Assembly: GCF_029278605.1 (NCBI RefSeq)
Contig: NZ_CP119572.1
Coordinates: forward strand, 2,728,001-2,792,000
DNA: 64,000 bases
Source: Cupriavidus sp. WKF15
GTDB taxonomy: Bacteria; Pseudomonadota; Gammaproteobacteria; Burkholderiales; Burkholderiaceae
Direction: 5' to 3'
How positions within the stretch are numbered: position 1 is the first letter of the stretch; every line of letters begins with the position of its first letter. Under the pieces are notes generated by a model. It was not told the origin of the DNA, made no database searches, and worked only from the letters and a program-made list of their open reading frames with translations. Both the position numbers and the translations under genes were made by a program. Of the stretch, positions 18,597 through 26,600 are shown in pieces.

Positions 18597-19682
18597 TTAC
18601 CTGGGCTTGTGATTCAATCTAGCCACAACACGACGGCCCACCCTTATGAAGCGCCACGCACTGCGCATGATCATTAAGTGGACAAGAACTAGCCCAAGGA
18701 AGAGAATAAATAGTGTCTGCTCAGAAAACCCTGCTTTCCAGCCGTATACGCCACAAAGCCCAAATATGGCGTTGCTAATCAAGATAACCCAGACAATTGC
18801 ATCAGGCCCCACCCCCAACCGTAACAGAATGTGATGAAGATGCGTCCTGTCCGCCGCCAATGGGTTCTTACCCTTAAGCAAACGCCGCAGTACGACAGTG
18901 AAGAGATCAATTAGCACGAAACCAAGTACCCACAACATCACAACAGGTGGGATTTGGCGATTCTCATTATAGTTTTTCTGCGAGAGGAGAACTGCGAACC
19001 ACACTATACTAAATCCCAGCATCAAACTACCGGCATCCCCTAGAAAAACCTTTTTATCCCCACGAAGTGGATTTTTAATATTGAATATGAGAAAACCAAG
19101 AATGGCACCACAAAATATAACGCACATGCGCTGAGCAGCACCGTTACCGACTTGACCAGCCAAATATGCGAACCAAGCAAATATAATGGCGGATAACCCT
19201 CCCGCCAAGCCATCCAGACCGTCGCACATATTCATCGCGTTAATTACGGCGACGGCTGCAAAGAGTGTCAGCGGAATCCCCCAATTACCTAGCTCAATTT
19301 CCCTGCGACCAAAAAGATCGCCGAGAGTACCAAGATAAATCCCACCCCACGACGTCATTAGAATAGCCGCCAGTAACTGAACTCCCAGTTTTGCAACAGG
19401 CGACATTCCCTTTATGTCATCGATGACGCCGATAATTGCCAAAAGCGTCAATCCTCCCAAGAGGGCGACATAGTATCCTTGAGAACGCATGAACAGCATC
19501 GCGCCCGCCCACACAGCGATCGTGATGGCAACCCCCCCCACTAGAGGCACTTCGCCATGGTGACGTTTGCGCGAGTCTGGCCGATCGACCACTCCACCCA
19601 CAATCGCCACTGGTCGCAATGCGACTATCGCCACGGCCGTGGCCAAGAGCGTGAATAGTGGAACCCAAAAAAAATCAAACAT
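18597..19682 (-). CDS. wecA: WecA/MraY-family glycosyl-1-phosphate transferase
   Basis: Polytopic inner-membrane enzyme of 361 residues (about 10-11 helices) that moves a HexNAc-1-phosphate, probably GlcNAc-1-phosphate, from UDP-sugar to undecaprenyl phosphate. Family signatures are present in order: DRPDSRKRHHGEVPLVGG, GVIDDIKGM with the Asp pair, NAMNMCDGLDGLAGG, FLGDAGSLMLG and HLHHILLRLG. The last motif is the His-rich loop found in WecA-type rather than MraY-type enzymes. It is a lone gene, clearly lower in GC than its neighbours, with a long upstream region. It would start an O-antigen-like glycan, possibly the one exported by Wzm/Wzt. Confidence 0.88.
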   Translation of the reverse strand: MFDFFWVPLFTLLATAVAIVALRPVAIVGGVVDRPDSRKRHHGEVPLVGGVAITIAVWAGAMLFMRSQGYYVALLGGLTLLAIIGVIDDIKGMSPVAKLGVQLLAAILMTSWGGIYLGTLGDLFGRREIELGNWGIPLTLFAAVAVINAMNMCDGLDGLAGGLSAIIFAWFAYLAGQVGNGAAQRMCVIFCGAILGFLIFNIKNPLRGDKKVFLGDAGSLMLGFSIVWFAVLLSQKNYNENRQIPPVVMLWVLGFVLIDLFTVVLRRLLKGKNPLAADRTHLHHILLRLGVGPDAIVWVILISNAIFGLCGVYGWKAGFSEQTLFILFLGLVLVHLMIMRSAWRFIRVGRRVVARLNHKPR

Positions 19683-20341
19683 TTAGCAAACCTGAATAGA
19701 TCCTGCGCAGCGTGTTTTTCTGCACGTGCAGAGGAGTCCGGAGCTTACCTCGAACGAGCGCTTCCTGTAACTTCCCTTGCGCAACATGCGCTCGAAGCGA
19801 GCACTGAACGAGCCACGACGAGGGATTACGGGCACGAACCCACTCCCGCCATGGCCACGATTGTGCAGGACTATATACTATGCGCACCGTGCCCTGCGTT
19901 CACTCGGCATGTGAACAGGGCCATTGCATGCGGTCAGAGCCGGCTCAAATGGGGACAATTGCGAGCAAAACCGCGGAATATTGGCGGAACGAGGTTTCTG
20001 GCGAACAATAGGCAAGCGCAACAGCGTTCCATCCATATGAGCAGCAGAGCACATCGCAGGCCAAGTTTGCGCGCGTCTGGATACATGATCAGTCGATTCC
20101 GCTAAAATATGGCACTCCATTGTGGGAACATGTTGTTCCCAATTACTTCAGCCAAAGTGCCCCGTGGGGCAATCGGCCAGCCACGCTGGATTGCTTGCGC
20201 AAGCCGCGTTCGGCAATGAGCAAAGTCCGCGCACTGACTTCAGCAGGCAGTTGCCACCTCAGGTGACAACTGCGACACCGATGTCACGCGCGAAAAATAG
20301 AGATATAACAAGCTTTGAAGAGGAGTTGGTTCTTGGTTTCG
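19683..20341. other. Long divergent intergenic region
   Basis: About 660 bases between the WecA-like gene (-) and the HAD-UbiA gene (+). No frame looks coding. Features seen: an AT-rich TATATACTAT block near 19870-19880, a TAAAAT at 20103-20108 and the 19-base palindrome listed separately. The region probably holds the promoters of both divergent genes. No -35/-10 pair with good spacing could be assigned on either strand, and no JUMPstart/ops element was found. Confidence 0.5.
20123..20141. promoter_or_regulatory. Perfect 8-3-8 palindrome, possible operator
   Basis: TGGGAACA and TGTTCCCA form perfect 8-base arms around a TGT spacer. It lies 15 bases after a TAAAAT that could be a -10 box, about 200 bases before the HAD-UbiA gene. 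The geometry suits binding of a dimeric repressor or activator near a transcription start. No regulator gene is adjacent and no U run follows, so an operator is more likely than a terminator. Confidence 0.4.
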
Positions 20342-21766
20342 ATGCCACTTGTAGTCGACCTGGATGGCACACTGATTCGTACGGACATGCTCCACGAATC
20401 CGCACTGAGCTTATTGCGCGACAGCCCGGGGAGCGTCCTGCGCATTCCTCTCTGGCTTTCGCGAGGCAAGGCGGTGCTCAAGGAACGCCTGGCAGGACTC
20501 GTGGACATCGACCCGGCCTCCCTACCCTACAATGCCGAGCTGCTCGAATGGCTGAAGGTGCAGAAGGCCGCAGGCCGCAAGCTGGTTCTGTGCACGGCGT
20601 CTGACAAGTCGGTGGCGCTCGCCATCGCCGAACACCTGACCATTTTTGATGAGGTCATGGCCAGCGATGGCGTCACGAACCTCGCTGGCCCCAACAAGGC
20701 CGCTGTTCTCCACGAGCGCTACGGTCAGGCTGGTTTCGATTATGTTGGCAACTCCAGCGCCGATATCGCCGTCTGGCGCTGCGCGCGCAATGCCATCGTC
20801 GTCAACGGATCGACCAGCCTGGCAAAAGCTGCCGGCGGCTGCTGCGAAGTCGAACGGGTGTTCCCGGCCGAAGGTCTCGGCTTCACGGCATGGCGCCGCG
20901 TGCTGCGAGTCCACCAGTGGCTCAAGAACCTGCTGCTGTTCGTGCCGATGTTTGCCGGCCACGAACTGACCAGTGGTTCGACCTGGGTCGCGATGCTCCT
21001 GGCGTTCTTCTCGTTCAGCATCTGCGCGTCATCGGTCTATATCGCCAACGACCTGCTCGACCTGGAAAGCGATCGGCAGCACCCGCGCAAGCGCTTCCGA
21101 CCATTCGCATCGGGCCAGGTTCCCGCATGGAAAGGGGTGGTACTGGCGCCTGTGCTACTGTTGATCAGCGTGGCGCTGGGATGGTTCGTCGGCGGCAGTT
21201 TCCTGCCCTGGCTGGCCGTCTACTTCATCGTCACCTGCGCCTATTCCCTGGCACTCAAGCGAATCATCCTTGTGGACTGCCTTGTGCTGGCCTTGCTCTA
21301 CACGTTGCGGATCATCGCCGGCGCCGCCGCGGCAATGCTTCCGATGACGTTCTGGCTGCTGGCGTTTTCGATCTTCCTGTTCATGTCGCTGGCGTTCGTT
21401 AAGCGCTACGCTGAACTCGAAGTTCAGCTGCAGAACGGCAAGGAGAAGGTCCATGGCCGCGGCTACTACACCAGCGATGCGCAACTGATCCAGTCACTTG
21501 GCATTGGCGCTGGCTACGCATCCGTCCTGGTGCTCGCACTCTATCTCAACAGCGATTCCGTGCTTGTGCTCTACAGCACTCCCGAATTCATGTGGGGCGC
21601 GGTGCCCATCATGCTGTTCTGGGTCAGCTGGATGTGGATGAAGGCACATCGCGGCCAGATGCACGACGATCCGCTGATCTTCGCGGTCAAGGACCGCGCC
21701 AGCCAGCTCGCCGGGGTCGCATTTGCCGCCGTGCTGGCAATGGGAACGGTGGGGTGGCCGTGGTAG
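20342..21766 (+). CDS. HAD phosphatase-UbiA prenyltransferase fusion, decaprenyl-phosphate phosphoribosyltransferase-like
   Basis: Two-domain protein of 474 residues. Residues 1-180 are a HAD hydrolase (DLDGT at 6-10, a lysine in GPNKA, GNSSAD at 136-141). Residues about 185-474 are a UbiA-type polytopic transferase with the Asp motif NDLLDLESD at 236-244. The closest family I recognise for the membrane part is 5-phosphoribosyl-1-pyrophosphate:decaprenyl-phosphate transferase (mycobacterial Rv3806c). The inferred job is to make polyprenylphosphoryl-5-phosphoribose and remove its 5-phosphate. Start: ATG 20342. A TTG at 20333 has AGGAG seven bases upstream and could be the true start, adding three residues. 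The 3' end overlaps the DprE1-like gene, which supports a shared pathway. Confidence 0.85.
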   Translation: MPLVVDLDGTLIRTDMLHESALSLLRDSPGSVLRIPLWLSRGKAVLKERLAGLVDIDPASLPYNAELLEWLKVQKAAGRKLVLCTASDKSVALAIAEHLTIFDEVMASDGVTNLAGPNKAAVLHERYGQAGFDYVGNSSADIAVWRCARNAIVVNGSTSLAKAAGGCCEVERVFPAEGLGFTAWRRVLRVHQWLKNLLLFVPMFAGHELTSGSTWVAMLLAFFSFSICASSVYIANDLLDLESDRQHPRKRFRPFASGQVPAWKGVVLAPVLLLISVALGWFVGGSFLPWLAVYFIVTCAYSLALKRIILVDCLVLALLYTLRIIAGAAAAMLPMTFWLLAFSIFLFMSLAFVKRYAELEVQLQNGKEKVHGRGYYTSDAQLIQSLGIGAGYASVLVLALYLNSDSVLVLYSTPEFMWGAVPIMLFWVSWMWMKAHRGQMHDDPLIFAVKDRASQLAGVAFAAVLAMGTVGWPW

Positions 21767-23058
21767 GCGTCTCGTCGTGGGGCCGGCTCGCAAGCTGGGA
21801 ACATGAACTTCGGGCTTTGACCGATCGAACGCAGGTGGCGCGGCACCTTGCCGGCTCGCTGCCAGGACTTGCGCACGGCATGGGTCGCAGCTATGGCGAC
21901 GTCTGCCTCAATCCCGGCCACACGCTCTGGAAGACGACCGGCCTCGACCGTTTCATCGCATTCGACGACATAAACGGGCACCTGGTCTGCGAGGCCGGTG
22001 TGCTGCTGCGCGACATCCAGCATCTCGCCCTGCCCCGCGGCTGGATGCTGCCGGTAACACCAGGCACCCAGCTCATCACGGTTGGCGGCGCCATCGCGAA
22101 CGACGTGCATGGCAAGAACCACCATGTCTTCGGTTCATTCGGCGATCACGTTCGCCGAATGACGCTGGTGCGTACCGATGGCAGCGTGCTCGAATGCGGC
22201 CCTGGTGAGCAGCCAGAATGGTTCGCCGCGACCATCGGAGGGCTGGGCCTGACGGGAGTCATTGTGACGGCCGAGCTGCAACTGCGGCGAGTTGCCGGGC
22301 CCTGGCTCGACACTGAGACCCTGCCCTATGCCAGCCTGGACGAATTCTTCGCCATTGCCGACAGCTCGGAGGCAGATTGGGAGCACACAGTGTCCTGGAT
22401 CGACTGCCTTGGCGGTAGCTCGCAGCGCGGGCTGTTCATGCGAGGCAATCCGAGCAGTGCGACGGGCCGTTCCGAGCCTAAGGGCCGCAGCAAGACGATG
22501 CCATTCGTGCCACCGGTTTCACTGGTGAACGGACTGACGCTTCGGCCATTCAACACGGCCTACTTCCATCTGAACAAGTGGAAGGCAGGTCGTGGCGTGG
22601 CCCACTATGAATCGTTCTTCTACCCGCTCGACAACCTGCACGAATGGAACCGTATGTACGGTCCCAAGGGCTTCTTCCAGTACCAGAGCGTGGTGCCGCG
22701 TGCGGTAGGCCGCGATGCTGTTCAGGCCATGCTGACCGAGATCGCCAGGTCGGGCGAGGGCTCGTTCCTTGCCGTGCTCAAGACCTTCGGCGACCGGCAG
22801 GCCCCGGGAATGCTGAGCTTTCCGGAGCCCGGCGTCACGCTCGCGCTCGATTTCCCCAATCGGGGCGAGAAGACCGCCAAGCTATTCGAACGTCTCGACG
22901 CCATCGTCCGTGACGCGCGCGGGCGGCTCTATCCGGCCAAGGACGCGCGCATGCCGCGCGACCTGTTCGAAGCCGGCTATCCGCGGCTCGCGGAATTTCT
23001 TCCATTTCGTGATCCGGGCATCAGCTCCGCCCTGTCACTCAGACTCATGGGGCACTGA
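21760..23058 (+). CDS. dprE1: Decaprenylphosphoryl-beta-D-ribose oxidase-like flavoprotein (DprE1)
   Basis: FAD-dependent oxidoreductase of the VAO/PCMH fold, 432 residues. With its partner it would epimerise polyprenylphosphoryl-ribose to the arabinose form by oxidising C2' to a ketone. Strong DprE1 signatures: HGMGRSYGD, VTVGGAIANDVHGKNHH-like segment with His117 (residues 117-122 HGKNHH), EWNRMYGPKGFFQYQ and RLYPAKDAR with Lys394 matching the mycobacterial active-site Lys418. At the position of the benzothiazinone-reactive Cys387 it has Ala362. GTG 21760 is chosen as start, overlapping the upstream stop; GTG 21754 is possible. The DprE2-like gene starts two bases after its stop. Confidence 0.9.
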   Translation: MVGVSSWGRLASWEHELRALTDRTQVARHLAGSLPGLAHGMGRSYGDVCLNPGHTLWKTTGLDRFIAFDDINGHLVCEAGVLLRDIQHLALPRGWMLPVTPGTQLITVGGAIANDVHGKNHHVFGSFGDHVRRMTLVRTDGSVLECGPGEQPEWFAATIGGLGLTGVIVTAELQLRRVAGPWLDTETLPYASLDEFFAIADSSEADWEHTVSWIDCLGGSSQRGLFMRGNPSSATGRSEPKGRSKTMPFVPPVSLVNGLTLRPFNTAYFHLNKWKAGRGVAHYESFFYPLDNLHEWNRMYGPKGFFQYQSVVPRAVGRDAVQAMLTEIARSGEGSFLAVLKTFGDRQAPGMLSFPEPGVTLALDFPNRGEKTAKLFERLDAIVRDARGRLYPAKDARMPRDLFEAGYPRLAEFLPFRDPGISSALSLRLMGH

Positions 23059-23060
23059 CC

Positions 23061-23825
23061 TTGCAAGACCAGAGAAAGCGAATCGTCATCGTCGGCGCAA
23101 CCTCCTCGATCGCCGAGCACTGCGCGCGCGCATGGGCCACCGAACCGGGGGCTGAACTGACGCTTGTGGTTCGAAACCGTGGGAAGGCCGAGCGCATCGC
23201 CGCCGATCTCCAGGTTCGCGGCCCCCGCGCGGCGGTCCGGATTGTCGAGAGCGAGTTCACCGACGCCACCGCGATTCGCCAGCTGGCCGACACCATCGCA
23301 GCCGATGGCCCGCTTGACACCGTGCTCATCGCGCACGGCTCACTTCCCGACCAGGAGCTCTGCCAGCAGGATCTCGCCGCGTCCACCGAGGCGCTGACCG
23401 TCAATGGCATCTCGCCGGTCTTGTTCGCGGAAGCTTTCGCCGGACACATGGCCAATGCCAACCGCGGCACGCTCGGCATCATCGGCTCCGTGGCCGGCGA
23501 CCGCGGACGCAAGTCCAACTACGTCTACGGCGCCGCCAAGGGCATGGTCACCCGGTACGCCCAAGGCCTGCAGCACCGTATGGCTCTGGGCGGCCTCAAC
23601 GGCGTGAAAGTCGTATTGATCAAGCCCGGCCCCACCGCCACGCCGATGACCGCGCATATGACCGCCCAGGCCGGCAAGATGGCCCGGGTGGAAGACGTCG
23701 CGAAGTGCATCGTCGACGGGATGCGCGCTGGCAACCCGGTAGTCTACGCACCGGGGAAATGGGCCGTGATCATGATGGTGATCCGACATTTGCCGAGCGT
23801 CGTCTTTAACAAGATGGATATTTGA
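23061..23825 (+). CDS. dprE2: Decaprenylphosphoryl-2-keto-erythropentose reductase-like SDR (DprE2)
   Basis: Short-chain dehydrogenase of 254 residues that would reduce the keto intermediate made by the DprE1-like enzyme, giving polyprenylphosphoryl-D-arabinose. It has the nucleotide motif VGATSSIAEH, the catalytic Ser143 and the Tyr156-x3-Lys160 pair in YVYGAAKG, then KPGPTATPMTAHM. Its tail, MMVIRHLPSVVFNKMDI, matches the unusual C-terminal end of mycobacterial DprE2, which sets it apart from generic SDRs. The start is a TTG at 23061, two bases after the previous stop. A spacer of about 110 bases separates it from the next gene. Confidence 0.88.
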   Translation: MQDQRKRIVIVGATSSIAEHCARAWATEPGAELTLVVRNRGKAERIAADLQVRGPRAAVRIVESEFTDATAIRQLADTIAADGPLDTVLIAHGSLPDQELCQQDLAASTEALTVNGISPVLFAEAFAGHMANANRGTLGIIGSVAGDRGRKSNYVYGAAKGMVTRYAQGLQHRMALGGLNGVKVVLIKPGPTATPMTAHMTAQAGKMARVEDVAKCIVDGMRAGNPVVYAPGKWAVIMMVIRHLPSVVFNKMDI

Positions 23826-23933
23826 GTGCAAGGCTCCGCACTGCATAGGCAGCGGCCTGGTGGACGTGTTGTCTCCCGATGACCTGCCCATAGCGGACTG
23901 CAATACAGCGAACATCATGAATCGAGGCGAAGT

Positions 23934-24878
23934 GTGAAAAACCTGAACGAGAAGATCGTCCTCCCGGGCGGAGCTGGCCTAGTTGGACAAAACCTGGTGG
24001 CCCGCCTGAAGGACCTGGGCTACAGCAACATCGTTGTGCTCGACAAGCATCGCGCCAACGTGGAAGTTCTCAGGAAGACCCAACCCGATGTGGTCGTCGA
24101 ATGCGTCGACGTCTCGGTACCCGGCGAATGGTTGTCTCATTTCGATGGCGCTGCGGTGGTGGTCATGCTGCAGGCCCAGATTGGCGGCACCGATTGGCAG
24201 GAGTTCGTGCGCAACAACGTCGATTCGACGCGCGTGATCCTTGATGCAATCAAGACGAAGAACGTGCCTTACCTCGTGCACATCAGTTCGTCCGTGGTCG
24301 AATCCGTCGCCGACGATTTCTACACGCGCAGCAAGAAAGAACAGGAAGAAATGGTCCTTGCCAGCGGCATCCCCTGCCCGATCCTGCGCCCGACGCTGAT
24401 GTTCGGCTGGTTCGACCGCAAGCATCTTGGCTGGCTCTCGCGTTTCATGCAAAGAGTGCCCGTATTTCCGATCCCGGGGAACGGACGCTATATGCGCCAG
24501 CCGCTTTATGTCGGCGACTTCTGCCGCATCATCATCAGTTGCATTGAAAACCGTCGCGGCGCAGGCGTGTACAACATCTCCGGGCACGAGAAGGTCGACT
24601 ACATCGACATCATCCGCGAGATCAAGCAGGCTACCAGCTCAAAGACGCCGATCGTGCGTATACCGTACGGCCTCTTCTATGCCCTGCTCTGGACCTGGTC
24701 GCTTTTTGATAAGAATCCGCCGTTCACAACCCAGCAACTCGCGGCGCTGAGTGCAAAAGACGAGTTCGAAGTGATCGACTGGCCTGGCACCTTCGGCGTG
24801 TCCTCCACGCCGTTCAAGAAAGCAATCGACGAAACCTTTAACGATCCGCGCTATAGCAGCGTGGTCCTGGAGTTCTGA
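23934..24878 (+). CDS. NAD(P)-dependent epimerase/dehydratase-like extended SDR
   Basis: Protein of 314 residues with an N-terminal Rossmann motif IVLPGGAGLVGQNL. An ISSSVVES segment occupies the catalytic Ser region, and YTRSKKEQE fits the Tyr-x3-Lys pair of extended SDRs. The C-terminal half has the usual substrate domain with MRQPLYVGDFCRII. It resembles nucleotide-sugar or lipid-linked sugar epimerases/reductases; the substrate is not evident. The start is GTG 23934 with GAGGCG upstream. Its stop is immediately followed by the ATG of the FAD oxidoreductase, so the two are coupled with GtrA in a second sub-operon. Confidence 0.78.
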   Translation: MKNLNEKIVLPGGAGLVGQNLVARLKDLGYSNIVVLDKHRANVEVLRKTQPDVVVECVDVSVPGEWLSHFDGAAVVVMLQAQIGGTDWQEFVRNNVDSTRVILDAIKTKNVPYLVHISSSVVESVADDFYTRSKKEQEEMVLASGIPCPILRPTLMFGWFDRKHLGWLSRFMQRVPVFPIPGNGRYMRQPLYVGDFCRIIISCIENRRGAGVYNISGHEKVDYIDIIREIKQATSSKTPIVRIPYGLFYALLWTWSLFDKNPPFTTQQLAALSAKDEFEVIDWPGTFGVSSTPFKKAIDETFNDPRYSSVVLEF

Positions 24879-26159
24879 ATGGCGCAACGCATCGCCGTAC
24901 TTGGCGCAGGCCCGATGGGCCTGGGCGCCGCTTACCAGCTCGTCAAGGATGGCCATAAGCCTGTCGTGTACGAGGCCGACGACCGCGTCGGCGGCATGGC
25001 GGCCTGCTTCGATTTCGGCGGTACGTCGATTGAGCGCTACTATCACTTCCACGCCACCTCGGACATCGCCTTCTTCGAAATGCTCGGCGAACTCGGCCTG
25101 AGCGACAAGCTGCAATGGCGCGAGACCAAGATGGGTTATTACTACCAGGGTCATGTGCAACCCTGGGGCAACCCGGTAGCGCTGCTGAAGTTCAAAGGTC
25201 TCAGCTTGATTGCCAAGTTCCGCTATGGGCTCCACGCATTCCTCTCCACCAAGCGTGATGACTGGCGCTCTCTGGACAAGGTTGAGGCGAGCGGCTGGAT
25301 TCGCCGCTGGATTGGCGAAGAGGCCTGGGAAGTGCTCTGGCGCCGACTGTTCGACTATAAGTTCTACGACTACGCTTACAACCTCTCCGCCGCTTGGATC
25401 TGGAGCCGCATCCGCCGGATTGGCCGATCGCGCTACAACCTGTTCCACGAGAAGCTCGGCTATCTGGAGGGTGGCTCCGACACACTGCTGCACGCCATGC
25501 GCGATGCCATTGTCGCAGGCGGCGGCGAGTTTCGCCTTTCGACGCCGGTGCAGCAGGTGGTGATGGAGAACGGCGTAGTCAAGGGGATTCAGACCAAAGA
25601 CGGATTCGATCCGTACGACAAGGTCATCAGCACGGTACCGCTGCCTTACGTGCCGCGCATCATGCCTGACCTTCCCCCCGACGTGCTGGGCAAATTCTCC
25701 AGCGTCAAGAACGTAGCCGTGGTGTGCGTGATCGCCAAACTGAAGAAGGCCGTTACCGAGAACTTCTGGCTGAACGTCAATGACCCAGACATGGATATCC
25801 CGGGTATCGTCGAGTACACCAATCTGCGACCGATGGACAGCCACATCGTCTACGTACCGTACTACGTTCCAGGCGAGCATCCGAAATATCAGGAACCGGA
25901 TGTCGTTTTCATCGAGAAGGTGAAGTCGTACCTGAAACGGATCAATCCGACGCTGACGGAATCAGACTTCATCGATGTGCGTGCGAGCCGCTACCGTTTC
26001 GCGCAACCGATCTGCGAGCCAGGCTATCTCGACCGCCTGCCGCCGATCCAGCTGCCCGTGAAAGGCCTGCTCGTCGCCGATACCTCGTACTACTATCCCG
26101 AAGACCGCGGCATCTCCGAGAGCATCGGCCTCTCGCGCAAGATGGCGAGGATGTTTTGA
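24879..26159 (+). CDS. FAD-dependent oxidoreductase, amine-oxidase/UDP-galactopyranose-mutase-like
   Basis: Flavoprotein of 426 residues. The N-terminal dinucleotide fold is AVLGAGPMGLGAAYQLV, followed by YEADDRVGGMAACFDFGG; the C-terminal FAD contact lies around VADTSYYYPEDRGISESIG. This combination belongs to the protoporphyrinogen oxidase/amine oxidase group, which also contains UDP-galactopyranose mutase relatives. It starts at the base after the epimerase stop and its own stop overlaps the GtrA ATG. The context suggests oxidation or ring rearrangement of a lipid- or nucleotide-linked sugar; this is inference. A desaturase-like role on the polyprenyl chain cannot be excluded. Confidence 0.75.
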   Translation: MAQRIAVLGAGPMGLGAAYQLVKDGHKPVVYEADDRVGGMAACFDFGGTSIERYYHFHATSDIAFFEMLGELGLSDKLQWRETKMGYYYQGHVQPWGNPVALLKFKGLSLIAKFRYGLHAFLSTKRDDWRSLDKVEASGWIRRWIGEEAWEVLWRRLFDYKFYDYAYNLSAAWIWSRIRRIGRSRYNLFHEKLGYLEGGSDTLLHAMRDAIVAGGGEFRLSTPVQQVVMENGVVKGIQTKDGFDPYDKVISTVPLPYVPRIMPDLPPDVLGKFSSVKNVAVVCVIAKLKKAVTENFWLNVNDPDMDIPGIVEYTNLRPMDSHIVYVPYYVPGEHPKYQEPDVVFIEKVKSYLKRINPTLTESDFIDVRASRYRFAQPICEPGYLDRLPPIQLPVKGLLVADTSYYYPEDRGISESIGLSRKMARMF

Positions 26160-26548
26160 TGCAGTCGCGGACCTTTCTGCTGTTTCTGCTGACTGGCGGC
26201 TTTGCGGCCGCCGTCAACTGGACGAGCCGAATTGCCTACAATCTGTGGATGCCCTACACGTACGCGATTGTGCTCGCTTACTTGACTGGCATGGTGACGG
26301 CGTTCGTGCTGGCCAAGATGTTCGTCTTCACCACTTCCACGCAGTCGACAGGACGTTCGGCGCTGATCTTCACCTTGGTCAATATCGCTGCGGTAATCCA
26401 GACTTGGGCTGTAAGCGTTTTGTTGGCGTACCACCTACTGCCTGCGCTGGGCATGATGTGGCACAGCAAGGAGATCGCGCACATGGTTGGGGTAGCGGTA
26501 CCCGTGTTCACTAGCTATATCGGCCACAAGCGCTTCACGTTCCGCTAG
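26159..26548 (+). CDS. gtrA: GtrA-family membrane protein
   Basis: Small polytopic protein of 129 residues with four predicted helices, typical of GtrA/DPMS proteins. Signatures are FLLTGGFAAAVNW at the N-terminus and HKRFTFR at the C-terminus. GtrA proteins are thought to flip or help handle polyprenyl-phosphate-linked sugars; the mycobacterial homologue Rv3789 is encoded beside DprE1/DprE2. The ATG overlaps the preceding TGA by one base. It closes the + strand run from 20342, so it may act on the polyprenyl-phosphate-arabinose or on the product of the two oxidoreductases before it. Confidence 0.87.
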   Translation: MQSRTFLLFLLTGGFAAAVNWTSRIAYNLWMPYTYAIVLAYLTGMVTAFVLAKMFVFTTSTQSTGRSALIFTLVNIAAVIQTWAVSVLLAYHLLPALGMMWHSKEIAHMVGVAVPVFTSYIGHKRFTFR

Positions 26549-26569
26549 CGGCTATATTATCAATACCGC

Positions 26570-26585
26570 AATGCACCGGTGCATT
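26570..26585. terminator. 16-base perfect palindrome between convergent genes
   Basis: AATGCACCGGTGCATT is self-complementary with no loop and lies between the ends of gtrA (+) and the large membrane protein gene (-). A CTTTCATTT run follows some 10 bases later on the + strand. It could stop transcription from either side or be a protein binding site; the lack of a loop and U run keeps confidence modest. Confidence 0.4.
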
Positions 26586-26600
26586 GGCTGGCGCATTCTT

